Shown: positions 45,366 through 56,800 of the stretch, piece by piece
How the letters are laid out: every line of letters begins with the position of its first letter
Numbering within the stretch: the stretch's first letter is position 1
Assembly: GCA_958496175.1 (NCBI GenBank)
Contig: OY292274.1
Location: 63,498,630-63,562,629, forward strand
Origin: Sisyra terminalis
Taxonomy: Eukaryota; Arthropoda; Insecta; Neuroptera; Sisyridae
Length of the DNA stretch: 64,000 bases
Direction of reading: 5' to 3'
Made by a program: the position numbers and the translations under genes
The notes under the pieces: generated by a model
Database searches by the model: none
What the model was told of the DNA's origin: nothing
What the model saw: only the letters and a program-made list of their open reading frames with translations

Positions 45366-46102
45366 CTCTCTTGTAAAAAAGCAAAGTTAATACCATTTGG
45401 ATTATACCTGTGGACGGTTTAGTACAAAAATTTTGTTGAGGAAAAACTCGAATATTTAGTCTATGACACTTTATAGAACATCGAAAAAAACCAAAAATAT
45501 TTTTATATCAACTTTTTGACTTATTAACCTGTTAATACAGCCAATTTTCATTCTAAGTTTCTCAATTCCATTGAAAAAACTTTCAACAAATATTGCGTTA
45601 TCATTATCTTTATCTCATTTCAAATTCGAAAAATTATCAAAATACAATACAATTTGGGCTGTAATAAATTTTGCATATCTTTAAAAAGAATACTTTTTTA
45701 TCAATTTTCTAGAAAATTGAAGAAACAAACGATAAAACTAAACTTTGCTCTTCGAGATTGTAATTCGAGTTTATTGAATTTGTCATAAAAAGGTATTTGA
45801 TTTTTTTTTTGTAAATATAAGCGGAGATATTTACGTAGTTTTCCAATTGTCACAAGTCACGTTCGCAATAATTGGTTGAAAATTGATTTGAACAAAAGTT
45901 GATTTCCTTTAGGTTGGTGTTTACCGTTGTGAATTTATCATTTGATTATAAAATTGAATTCTAATTCGGATTTGTGGAGTTTCTGAATGTGGCGTACTTG
46001 AAGGTCTACTATATGTTATCATTATTCCTATTTAAACTATTGACCAAACTATTACACTATAAATAAATCTCAGAAGACAACTAATTGACCTATAACGATT
46101 TT
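45366..46102. other. AT-rich intergenic DNA, nothing recognised
   Basis: No recognisable gene or repeat. Confidence 0.45.
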
Positions 46103-46300
46103 AGGTCAGAAATGAAGAGCTCAATAGGAGTGGTTTCCGAAACATAATCCAACCTACTGGTCTGTGTTAATTTCCACATTCCATATATTTTCGTAGATAT
46201 ATTGGTCAAAGCATAGGTCAGAAATGAAGAGCCAAATTAGGGATATTTTCCGAAGCATAATCCAAGCTACTGGTCAGTGCTAATGACCACGAACCGATCC
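46103..46300 (+). repeat. Imperfect 112-bp tandem repeat, two units
   Basis: AGGTCAGAAATGAAGAGC, TTTCCGAA, CATAATCCAA and CTACTGGTC recur at 46103 and 46215 in the same order. Non-coding. Confidence 0.6.
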
Positions 46301-46492
46301 CAAACATTTATCTAATAATATTAAACAATAAAAAAATGAATGTCACATTAAAAAAAATCCGAAAAATCAATGAAAATTCTGTAACCAATTTTTAGTATTT
46401 ATTTATTTTCTACCAGATTTAGTTAACAATATTCGGACAAACTGAATATCCATTCAAATCTATGAATCAATCTTCTGAATCAGGGTTTCCCT

Positions 46493-46858
46493 ATGTTCCG
46501 TGGATCCAAAATAGGTATTCCGTCGATTATAAATGGATATTTCGCAAAAATTAGGAGCAAAAATAGAAAATTAAACATATTCTACTTCATAATGAAAGAT
46601 GGCGACATTGACATAGACATGCATTGTTTACTAAAAATATTCCCCTTAATCCTTGAATCCTTAATCCCCACCAAAAATAAATATTCTATCAAAAAAGAAT
46701 CTAATTTAACAAGCAATTCCACGGTTCCTAAAAAATTACCATTGTATGGATCTTCAATTTATTCTGAACGTTTCCGAAATGGTAGTCCTCTAATTATCAA
46801 TAATTTAACAGTTGAAACATATGATGAAATAAATAGAAAAGTAAATTCAATAAATTAA
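46493..46858 (+). other. Unassigned 121-codon open frame
   Basis: Opens MFRGSKIGIPSIINGYFAKI and ends in NNLTVETYDEINRKVNSIN. No signal peptide, membrane segment or recognised motif. The mixed residue use is less homopolymeric than most chance frames here. It could be an exon, a worn transposon fragment or chance. No promoter or splice context was identified. Confidence 0.2.
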
Positions 46859-46999
46859 ATATATTTTACATCTCTATTGATATTCCATAAATTCATTCCA
46901 AAACTAGCTCAAACGAAATTTTAAATTTGAATTACCCGTACATTATTTCGCCTCTAAAATGTTGGCATATCGAAAATTTTATCACCCCTAAAATCAAGC

Positions 47000-47300
47000 C
47001 TCCTTAAGCCTGGACACCACGGGCCTAGGCTTAAATCCATCCTGAGTAAAGATTATATCGAATTCTTCGACTGTTGTAAATTGCAATTTTTTGTTTTCTT
47101 GTTTTAAATCGGTTATAATGACGTATTGTGTAAGTTTATGTTCATAGTTGTGGGTATTCTGTATATATTTTATGATAAATTTCCATTTTTGTTGGTGATT
47201 GTTGCGTCTAAAATATGGACAGTTCAATTTTATTCATGTTCTGAAGGGAATTATATTTTCGGATTAATTTTTTAAATCGGATATTATAAGTATTTCCAAT
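47000..47300 (-). pseudogene. Penelope-like reverse transcriptase scrap
   Basis: Minus strand matches the thumb-side part of the relic at 27340-27500: SEHE then a stop, then TVHILDATITNKNGNLS and a broken YRxPTT block. Short and broken by stops. Confidence 0.55.
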
Positions 47301-48753
47301 AATTTAGTGGTATTTTGTCTTTTTTTAAAAGACAACGATTGAAAATCTTATTTCCCTTTAAATTTATAGTCAAGTTGAATAGTGTTCTGTTATCAACCAA
47401 TAATTTGGTTAAAAATAAGCTGCAAATCCATACAAATTACAATTTTAATGCATCCTTTGCTATATTATTCTTGCAAGTAAATGAATCACTTTTGTACACA
47501 ATATATATTTCACAAAACTAAAGTTCATTACAAAGCTTTATAAAACGTTTATATATCGTTTGTAAAATGTTGAGGAAAACAATACAAAGATGCAGCAAAC
47601 AATAGAAATTTAAACTAATAAATTAATTGGCATTTTATTACTTAACACTAAAAACAAATTTAAGACTTTCGCTTTAATAATTCTCTTGGCATTTTGTTAA
47701 AATTTGAAAATATGATCATTTTCAAGCACTTATCACAATTTTTAATTAAAAAAAATGATATACTAGCACTACGTATTGTTTTGTCTGCAGCATTATTCTC
47801 GATGAAGGTGGAGATATAATAATTTAAAAGGATTTGTTCGGTTCTTGAAAATGATTAAAACTAAAGCCAAAGTAAGGACATGAATTGTATAGGTCTGTAG
47901 TACATGTTGAACGTTAATATGGCGCTAGAGGTATTGAAGTTTTCCTCTTGTGTGTGCTTTCCCAGTTATTCACATCCTCTTTGCACAGAAACTGTTAATG
48001 CAATAGCATGATGCAACGCTCAAATTTTCATAATACACGTTCGTCGTTCATATTTCCAGTAATAAACAAAGCCATTTATCATCCTCTATCTTTATATACT
48101 TCCCTAATACATTTTTAAGCTATACTAAAGCACAAGCATACAGCATACCCATACACCACCCAATGTGCTATAGCTGAAAATATGAAAATCCTTTATACTT
48201 TTCAATGAATTAAATTTATATCTCACACGAAAACATAAAAGAAAATCAATTTCAAACAATTTTCTTATCAGTGCCATTTTCTATTAAACTTTCCACACGA
48301 GTTTTTGCAATTAAAATCAACTTAATTCCAAGTTATAAACCTCTATATCGTACCAACTAAACTTGGATATAGTGCAAGTTATGGTTGACTTTAATATGGG
48401 TTTGATTTGTTCCAACTTGTGCTCTAATGCTGTTATAAATTATTTGAAAATTTGGTGGTAATACGGAAAGAAGGAGAGGCAGCACGGAATTATAAACAGA
48501 GAAAGGAATGATACACATTGAGAAACTTTGCCAGCGAAATTTATCGTATCGGTTTCCGGTACAGTTATAATAATAGAGTAATAACTTTGCAAGTGCAAAG
48601 TATCTAAAAGTTTCACCGACACGACAATGATGCCAGAGAAATGGAGACGAGGAAAAACTTCTGAAATTTATTTGCGAATAATTAACATTATTTTATATGG
48701 CACGTTGTGATGAAAGAATTCCAATTTTAATGTGACTATTGTGATCTATACGC
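47301..48753. other. AT-rich intergenic DNA, nothing recognised
   Basis: No recognisable gene or repeat family. Confidence 0.45.
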
Positions 48754-48762
48754 CAATATCTT

Positions 48763-49636
48763 ACCTCTGTCAAGTTAGCACCCGACTTTTACAAATAAAA
48801 ATTTTAAATATATTTTTAGATTGCCTTTTGTTTGTACTTGATTGGACCGAAAAAAATTTCGTTTGTACCTCAACCGAAAAAAAGTTATTAAATTTTTAAA
48901 AATCGATAGCCCCCCATTGTTAGATTTTTCAAAAAATTTAACGGCCATGGATAGGCCTTGACACGTAGAGGATTGTACCGAAAAAAATTTGTATCTAACT
49001 TTAACCCAAAAAAAGTTATGAGCGATTTTGTGATTGCACTTATTCCATTGAAAATAGAGTTTTCCGGCTACTTCGGATTTTCCTTGAGAGATTTTCCAAA
49101 TCCAAGAGCGGTACAATCTAGCTACTGTGCCGCTGAGGATTGTACCGAAAAAAATATCCTTCTAACTCCATTCCAACGGTAGTTATAAAGGATTTTGTAT
49201 CCGTAATTAGACTCTAATTGTTGAAACAGCAAAAACGGCCATAACTTTGAATCTTTTGAGGTACAAAAGAATTTTTTTGGGGATTCTCCCGGGTGCTGGT
49301 CTCTAGTTGATGAAACCATTTGAATTTTCGTTTGTACCTCAACCGGAAAGAAAATAGAGTTTTCCGGCTACTACGGATTTTTCATGAAAGATTTTCCAAA
49401 TCCAAGAGCGGTACAATCTAGCTACTGTGCCGCTGAAGATTCTACCGAAAAAAGTATCCTTCTAACTCTATTCCAACGGTAGTTATAAAGGATTTTGTAT
49501 GACTTTTTTAATAACTTTTTTTCGGTTGAGGTACAAACGAAAATTTTTTCGGTACAATCAAGTACAAACAAAAGGCAATCTAAAAATATATTTAAAATTT
49601 TTATTTGTAAAAGTCGGGTGCTAACTTGACAGAGGT
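48763..49636. mobile_element. Foldback element D with 9-bp target duplication
   Basis: 874 bp from ACCTCTGTCAAGTTAGCACC to its complement, with a perfect 9-bp TSD CAATATCTT (48754-48762 and 49637-49645). A 9-bp TSD is typical of Mutator-like elements. Terminal arms are about 135 bp. Two direct 150-bp repeats inside (about 49055-49202 and 49350-49502) carry GGTACAATCTAGCTACTGTG and CAACGGTAGTTATAAAGG. No transposase; internal frames are repeat by-products. Confidence 0.82.
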
Positions 49637-49817
49637 CAATATCTTTCATCACTTTATTGATTTTTGGTATAAAATTTCAATTATATCCTGGCCTAGTTTT
49701 AATTTTCTATCATTAATGCTATCGATTTCTAAGTGATTTTCTTTAAAAAATCATCACAATTCCATGAATTAATAACATTAATTGTAATTTTTTATGTAAC
49801 ATACATAACTACTATTC

Positions 49818-50174
49818 ATGTTGTTTTTAGTCCTTGTCTTTTTAAATATAATAATTAAATTGTGGGCGATAAGGACATTTATGACATTTGTGGAGAAATT
49901 TTTAATATTGGTTAGTATTTAAATAATGTTATTGAAATTTAATTATTTTTTGGTTAGATTTCACATTAATTAACTAAGATTTATATAGACTAAGACTTAT
50001 GAATTGTAATTTATTTATTTATAATTTTGACAATAATGTGTCGCTATTTTTTAAATGTTATGTATTTTCATTATAGAGCCCTGAAGAAGTCAGGAATGAC
50101 TAACGAAACGTTGGCGATAAAATAAACAATATTCCACAAGAAGCTTCGTCCTTATTGTCCACAATTTAATTATT
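49818..50174. mobile_element. Short Penelope-tail insertion I2
   Basis: 357 bp with a perfect 13-bp TSD ATAACTACTATTC (49805-49817 and 50175-50187). It is a shortened relative of I1 with the TAGTCCTTGTCTTTTTAAA tail at its left end and one ribozyme-like motif at the right. Confidence 0.8.
50081..50118 (+). ncRNA. Hammerhead-ribozyme-like motif (type a)
   Basis: CTGAAGA, A, GTCAG, loop GAATGA, CTAAC (one mismatch in the stem), GAAA, CGTTGGCGATA. Stem II is weakened by one substitution. Confidence 0.45.
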
Positions 50175-50187
50175 ATAACTACTATTC

Positions 50188-50957
50188 CACAATAAAAAAA
50201 AATCAACGGTTTTGGATAGGGGTTGATGGATCAGCAAGGTCAAGGCCTTTGTTAACACAACACAATTCAAATAAAAATTGATTTAATTATAACAAAACCA
50301 AAAAAATATAACGAAATAAATCATCTTTATAGACAATTATGCTCGTAATTTATTTTTTTCCGGACCACCCATTATTGTTCATGCTTCATTAACAAAAGTA
50401 TAAATCTTTTTAAATAGATTATCTCAATATTAAAGCTCATTAAGTTCATTATATAATAAGTGAAAGTTATAGTGCTATTTGATTTCATGGCAAATAATTA
50501 AGCTATAAAATTGTGTGTGAAAAAAAATAAAGCTATAATAGAAATGAAATACTTTCACAATTTGAATGTGATCACGTACTAATCTATTTTTCAAAACGTG
50601 AAATGTAAACAGTAATTAGCTTATATATTCATACAATTTATGGCGAAACTTAAAAATATTTGCAGATTCGTTCGCTATTATTAGTCGAATTTCATTTGAG
50701 TTAGATATTAATTATTACTACAGATAAAAAATGTTCAAATGATACTTTGGTTTGCTAATGGTTTTACAACAATAATTTATTAGTTTCCCTATTAAAGGCA
50801 TAATTTTTTAAAGAAAAAATTTTATCAGACATTCTTTGACATTAAAGCAACCACCTCTATAGACTTAGCATAAAAGAAAAGAAAATCAATGAGTCAAAAC
50901 ATATAACTATATATAAATATAATTATGGATCTATGGTAGTTTTGATATGAAGAGGAC
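50188..50957. other. AT-rich intergenic DNA, nothing recognised
   Basis: No recognisable gene or repeat. Confidence 0.45.
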
Positions 50958-51020
50958 ATAAAATATTACTAATGTTCTTGGAAACTTGGACTCAAATAAT
51001 AAGACGTTAAATTTTCAAAT

Positions 51021-51062
51021 TATCTCAACGTTTCGTTGGTATTTATTTCCAACTTCTTCAGG
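51021..51062 (-). ncRNA. Hammerhead-ribozyme-like motif (type a, second family)
   Basis: Minus strand: CTGAAGA, A, stem GTTGG/CCAAC with loop AAATAAATA, GAAA, CGTTGAGATA. Relative to I1, both sides of stem II changed compatibly (GTCAG/CTGAC to GTTGG/CCAAC). Confidence 0.5.
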
Positions 51063-51158
51063 AGAACTAAAATATAATAACAATGCATGTTGTTCAAAGC
51101 CAAATTACACAAATAAATTAATTTTCGTTCTAAAACAGATAAATTAGTTTTAGTTCTC

Positions 51159-51198
51159 CTGAAGAAGTTGGAAATAAATACCAACGAAACGTTGAGAT
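51159..51198 (+). ncRNA. Hammerhead-ribozyme-like motif (type a, second family)
   Basis: Inverted partner of the copy at 51021-51062 with the same core boxes and stem II. Confidence 0.5.
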
Positions 51199-51303
51199 AA
51201 TTTGAATCTTTATCTTCTTATTATTTGAGTCCAAGTTCCCAAGAACATTATTAATTATTTACCACACCATGGATGAGAGCAACCAGGATAAAATATTACT
51301 AAT

Positions 51304-52394
51304 CTACTCAATAAATACCAACAAATATCCAAGCTTTGTCGTAACACTCAAGGAGGTCTTATACTGAATAAGGGAAATATTGTTTAGTATCTGGATTTAC
51401 CAAAGAAATTGTAAATGTTATCAAATTTTCAATTATTAGTGACTAATTATTTAATATCGATATATTTAAGAATGAAAGGTTAAATCAAAAATCAAAATAG
51501 TTTAGAAATTATTTTCTTTTAAACAAGAGGTAGTCAAATTCCGAAATTTTTCTCTTTATTTCCTATAAAATATCTATATTATTATAAAAAATAAAAAATT
51601 TTGAAAATTTCTTGATTTCTCCGATTAGGTTACAGATTTAAACTCATAATTGCAGATTTTTCAATGTTTATTATATATATTAAAGTGTAACAATGTTTTA
51701 AATTGTTTAATTAATTCACTCTTAATATAAGTGAAATATACTCTTAAATTAAGCAAACTTAATTTCAAGTTGTTCCTGAAAATATTAAACTATTTTTAAA
51801 TCAAATCTTTAATTATAATGCATCAATATATATTGCGTATACGACGTATACGTATACTATACGTACTTGCATATGTATTGGCATAGAGTCTGGGAGGAGC
51901 TTTCGCAAATTTTCAAAATTTCAACAATCAAAACAAATGAGCATCTGTAAATCTCGCAATCCCATTGGCCAATAGCATCTTGCATTGAAGAGTTTGTCTT
52001 GTCATTAGATATTACTGCATTGCATTCCATATTCATTATTTGTTAAATTATTTAAAAGCTTCAACGAATAGATGTATAGCAGTTGTTGAACCTAATTAAC
52101 TACTTAATAATAAACTATTCCTTAAATAATTTATTGTTTCTAAAAGTATTTTTTCGAGTAAAAAGAAAAATCTTTTCTTAATGTATAACAATTTCCCGTT
52201 CCCTAACCCAAAAAAAAGTAATTTTATGTTATTGCGAATTTCATGACCTTAATTATTCAACTTTTGGAAATTTTCTTTGGCTACTATGGTTAATCTTTTT
52301 TTTTATATTTCAATTATTTAAAGTCGTTTCAATTCTCAGGTTATAAGCGACTATAGGACATAGAATAAAACTATGCCCACTACAATATATAGTA
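51304..52394. other. AT-rich intergenic DNA with a palindrome-rich patch
   Basis: No gene seen. At 51835-51870 overlapping GTATAC, CGTATACG and TACGTA palindromes follow one another. Confidence 0.45.
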
Positions 52395-53437
52395 AATTGA
52401 TTTTTTTACAACGATCGCCCCCTGAATTTTAAGTTTAAGATATAAAAAAAAATATCCAATACAATTAAGCTCTTAATTTCTTGATTAATCCGTGCCGGAA
52501 TCATATTACTTTTACCATGTAAATAACATGGAATTATTTGACTTTTTACTTTTAATTTTTTTTCTGAGAAATAAATGGATGAAAAGATTTAAGATCAAAT
52601 TATTCAGACGTAAAATTTAACGCTCTACAAAAAAGGTCTTGTATGAATTTTCGATTAAACCACTCCATTAAAAGTTATTCAAAATTTAACTTGTGCCTAA
52701 TATAAATCTTGCAATATTTTCAACTTTTGGCTCATTTTTACTTTTTTTAACTATAAAATCATTGAAAGAGAAAATAAAAATTATTATCATTAGAGCGCCA
52801 GTGATTATTTGTGTTAATTTTAAAGCTTGAATTGAAAATTAAACAAAAAAAATATTTTTTGACAATTAAAACAGGTGACATATGATCCAAATTCGCTATA
52901 GTCGTGAAATTCAATTTATCCAGGATAAATTTTTAAACTTTAATCAATATTTTGTACCTACGAAGTGAATTTCATACTAATTAATGAGACTATCGACAAA
53001 AGTTCAATTAAAATTCGAATTTTTACCATTTCACTTGACGCCATCTATGAGAAATTTCTCAGAACTTGTAGTCAACAAATTAAATGTTTAATAAATTACA
53101 AAATACCAATTAAACAAATTAATTCAAGTAAAATGTTGAATAACTTTTAATGGAGTGATTTAATCGAAAATTCATAAGAGACCTTTTTTGTAGAGCGTTA
53201 AATTTTACGTCAGAATAATTTAATCTTAAATCTTTTCATTCATTTGTTTCTGAGAAAAAAAATTAAAAGTAAAAAATCAAATAATCCCATGTAATTTAAA
53301 TGGTAAAAGTAATATGATTCCAGCACGGATTAATCAAGAAATTAAGAGCTTAATTGTATTAGATAATTTTTTTTGTATCTTTAACTAAAAATGCAGGGGG
53401 CGATAAAAAATCAATTTGAGAAATAACGGACACCCTA
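52395..53437. mobile_element. Foldback element, family C
   Basis: About 1.04 kb. The right end reads TCAATTTGAGAAATAACGG then ACACCCTA; the left arm lacks the outer 20 bp. Arms of about 300 bp carry CTTAATTTCTTGATTAATCC and CGCTCTACAAAAAAGGTC in mirrored order, with a 430-bp non-palindromic centre. The TAGGGTG tip and arm motifs tie it to families A, B and M. The open frame at 52965-53150 lies in the centre and has no domain. Confidence 0.7.
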
Positions 53438-54567
53438 ATATACATTAGCGTTGTAAATTTGTAATTAATAACTTAAGTAGTTTTTATGCTGATAATAATG
53501 TACGGTTATGATAATAATAGTTTTATAAATAAAATGGAAACAACAGTAGCAACAATAACAGTAAAAATAGCATAAAAGCAGTATAGTAATAGCTATGATA
53601 ACTTTAACAGTACCTATGCATCAAAATTATAGTAATAATCTGATTTTAGTGGTAGATAACATATAGTATAGTAGATAGGTTGAAGTATTGTGGTGTTTGA
53701 TTGAAAATTTAGGATAACGATTGGGCTGTATGGACAAAACCAAGAATTGGAATACCTCAGGATAATAAATTTAGAATGACGATTAGGCTGTGTCAACTAA
53801 ACCAAGAATTGGGATACCTCGGGATAGTATTAAAATTTTGGGCTATTATATTCCAATAGTGGGTAGAACCCAGAGATTATATAAAAAAGGATATAAGATT
53901 CCTGCAAAAAAAAAATAATCAATTTGATCAAGAAATGGAACAACAATTATTCTTTCATTCTTTTAAACTTGCATTTGTAGCAAGCCTTACGGACTTAAGG
54001 TTCTACTCTTTTATAATAACTTAGTTAATAACTTAAAATATACATATGTAATACTTTAAACTCTCAATTTATATCGTTTTATTTTTACTTTAAATTTATG
54101 AATCCATTTCCTAAAAGATTTCTGTCAATTTCACTGTTGAAAATTTAAAAGACCCAAAGCTTTCTTTAAGCTTTGCGGTTATTCCTTATTCCAGTCTTTT
54201 GTATTGCAATTCTGTCGAGGTATTAATATAAAGAGTAACCAACAAAAGCAGTTTATTTACCTGAATTTCAATTGATAAATAAAAACTGTAAATTTACTGA
54301 TCAATCAAATATCAAGTTTAGCCAGTTTATTAATTTATATAAGAAATCTCACATTTAACTATATTTTATGATTAAGCAAAATAATTTAGTTTTATGATAC
54401 ATTCTATAACCAAGCAAATAACCTGAAATACTTTCCTTCGAAAAACTAATGATATAATTACACCAGCAATTTGGCCGTTTATGTCTTCGTTTATTTCAAT
54501 AGAACTAACAAGACATTGAATCATAACAATGTGCTAATAAATTAGCACATTAACAACGTAAAACGTA
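53438..54567. other. AT-rich intergenic DNA with a tandem repeat
   Basis: Holds a 62-bp tandem repeat (53711-53826: ACGATTGGGCTGTATGGAC / ACGATTAGGCTGTGTCAAC, then CCAAGAATTGG and ATACCTC in both) and otherwise nothing recognised. Confidence 0.5.
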
Positions 54568-54798
54568 TCATCGAATTGCATTAGTTATAGTTCTTTGCAC
54601 AGACCAACAAAAAAAAAATAGAAAACATAAATAATAGAAGTTAATTGGGCTTGAGGAACACCTGCTGCGAGGCAATACCTGATTGATATAATTTTTAAGC
54701 GTTTGTTTTTTTTTTTTAATTCTATAAGTGCTGGAAGTGTTATTTTTTGCACGAATTGAGATATTTAAACGTCCCATTGACCTAGCTGACGTCATCAA
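54568..54798 (-). pseudogene. Small jockey-type reverse transcriptase scrap
   Basis: Minus strand reads GRLNISIRAKNNTSSTYRIK and, after a shift, RYCLAAGVPQAQLTS, matching the segment leading into reverse transcriptase motif B (AGVPQGSxLGP). Short and frameshifted. Confidence 0.45.
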
Positions 54799-56800
54799 CC
54801 ATCTGACTACTTCGGTATAATATTGAATTTGATCTTTACCGTTACACTATTGCTGCGTCACTGACTTGAGTCAATTTCTCTTCTTCGAAAAATAGTCAAT
54901 GAAAAAAAAAACTTTCAAGAAGAAACTCTTTAAAGAGATATAATTTTTTGCTTGTTACAATGATATCATTTTTTTTTCTCTTGAAAAACGTTTCATTATT
55001 TTAATGCGTTTTTTCTTGAATTTAATCTTCATAGAAAACATTGAGACTTGGCTTGAATAGTTGAAAAATTTTTTCGAGGACGACTTTAACTTTTGCTTTA
55101 ATAGACATTATTTCTTTGTTTAACATGTTTGCATAATTTTATTTACAAAAATGTAAATGTTTTTTGGGGGGAATGACAATGCGGCAGATATTGATGTATT
55201 TCGACCAAACTAGTGAACCGTAAATGTCTGGCATTTTTAGATTTGCGACAAGAAAATTAAGTTTTCAAACATTCTTCTGTTTTGAAAGCAATATATTAGA
55301 CGTTGGAAAAGTGACATGTACAATTTAATTTTGCCTCATATGTTATAGTCAAACACGTAGCCGAAAGTTATCAGCAGGATTTTCGGAAACGTGTGTGATC
55401 CTTAACGATATAATTAGAATGTTATCCACGTTAGTCGATTTATGGGCCTTATTGTGAATTACAATATAATTTTCAAACCATCCTTTGATATCAATATTAT
55501 TAATATTCCTCAAAAAATCCTACTTTATTGAGACGAATATTAAATTTAATATCTATTTATTTCGGAAACATTCAGTGTTCCAAACTTTAATGAGTAAATC
55601 ATAGCAAGAAACAGTTAAACTAATTTATGTTAATCTAATGATAATCTAAGGGTAGTTCAAATTTATTGATTTATTGATAGTAATTAAACTTTTCTCATCA
55701 AAAAATATGGTCAAAATTATTAATCTGTAGCTACTTTAATTGCGTATAAAGTAATTTATAGAAGCTCACATCAAATATTTAATCCAATGATAAAAAATTT
55801 AAGTCAAAAATCTTTACATAGTTTTTAAGGTATCTTTTTCTCGTTATTTTTTTAATCAGGTATAAAGAAACAAAAATATCTTTTATTAGTTGTTCTTTCT
55901 TCAGATAATAAGAGCAGAAAAATATTTTTTCTTCTTTGAATTTTAATTTTTGTGCAGTGCCGGCTTTAGACTAAAAAACAAGATACGTCACCCAAAGGGC
56001 ATTAAGGTAACCATTCTTTTAAATTAAGTTCAGTTCTAGGAAAAGTTTTAACATGTTCCTTCTACCGTTATCCACGAATTTGAATCCAATGCATAGAAAA
56101 TATTTTGTATTTTTCTGCTATTCTTATTAAATATCATTTCCTCTACCATTCTTGTGATACCATGGCTTAAATTGTTACTGAATTAAAGTTTTACAATAAT
56201 CCTAAAAATCAAAGTAATTTTTTTATGGTTTACATACCTCATAGCCATATTGAATACTGAAGTTGTAAATTTGAGGTTACCATTCGAAGATTGTTCACAA
56301 ATTTTCCCAGTTTTGGAAAGAAGTTTTCGAAGTTAAATGCACCTACAAAAGAAAAAAGGTTGTTAATGACATTTGATACTTATTAAGGAATAATTATTAT
56401 AAATTCAAAAACGATTAAACACCATTTTCTGAACACCAATTATTCAAGATGGATACTTAGTGAATATAAGCGTTAACAACTTCATACTTTATTGTCAATG
56501 ATACCACACCATTTTTATCATGGTTGCCAATATAAATTTCCATTCGACAATTTTATTTCCTTTTTTCCGTTATTTTTAAGACATGAAAAATTTGAATGAT
56601 ATATGCATGTCTTTGGTATATTTCCATTTTTGCTTTCCTTTATCTATGTAGATAAAATCAAATATACTTTTTTGCTTATTAATGTTAATACTTTTTTCTC
56701 AAAACGATGGTGGCAGCACTACTATTTGTATAAAATGAATTAACCAATCCTCTGTTCCTCCAATAAGAGTCCATTTTGAAATATTGTCCAATGAAAACAT
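54799..56800. other. AT-rich intergenic DNA, nothing recognised
   Basis: No recognisable gene or repeat over 2 kb. Confidence 0.45.

Larger units (their letters stand above)
50974..51287. mobile_element. Short Penelope-tail insertion L with two inverted ribozyme-like motifs
   Basis: 314 bp with a perfect 16-bp TSD ATAAAATATTACTAAT (50958-50973 and 51288-51303). Head-to-head arms (GTTCTTGG-AACTTGGACTC outside, CAACGAAACGTTGAGATAAT inside) plus a unique CACACCATGGATGAGAGCAA tail on the right. A different family from I1 and I2 but of the same design. Confidence 0.8.

Noticed and set aside
48775..49652. Open frames of 65-113 codons in foldback D
   Set aside because: By-products of inverted and direct repeats; repeated words such as FFSVQSSAAQ come from the repeat, not a protein family.
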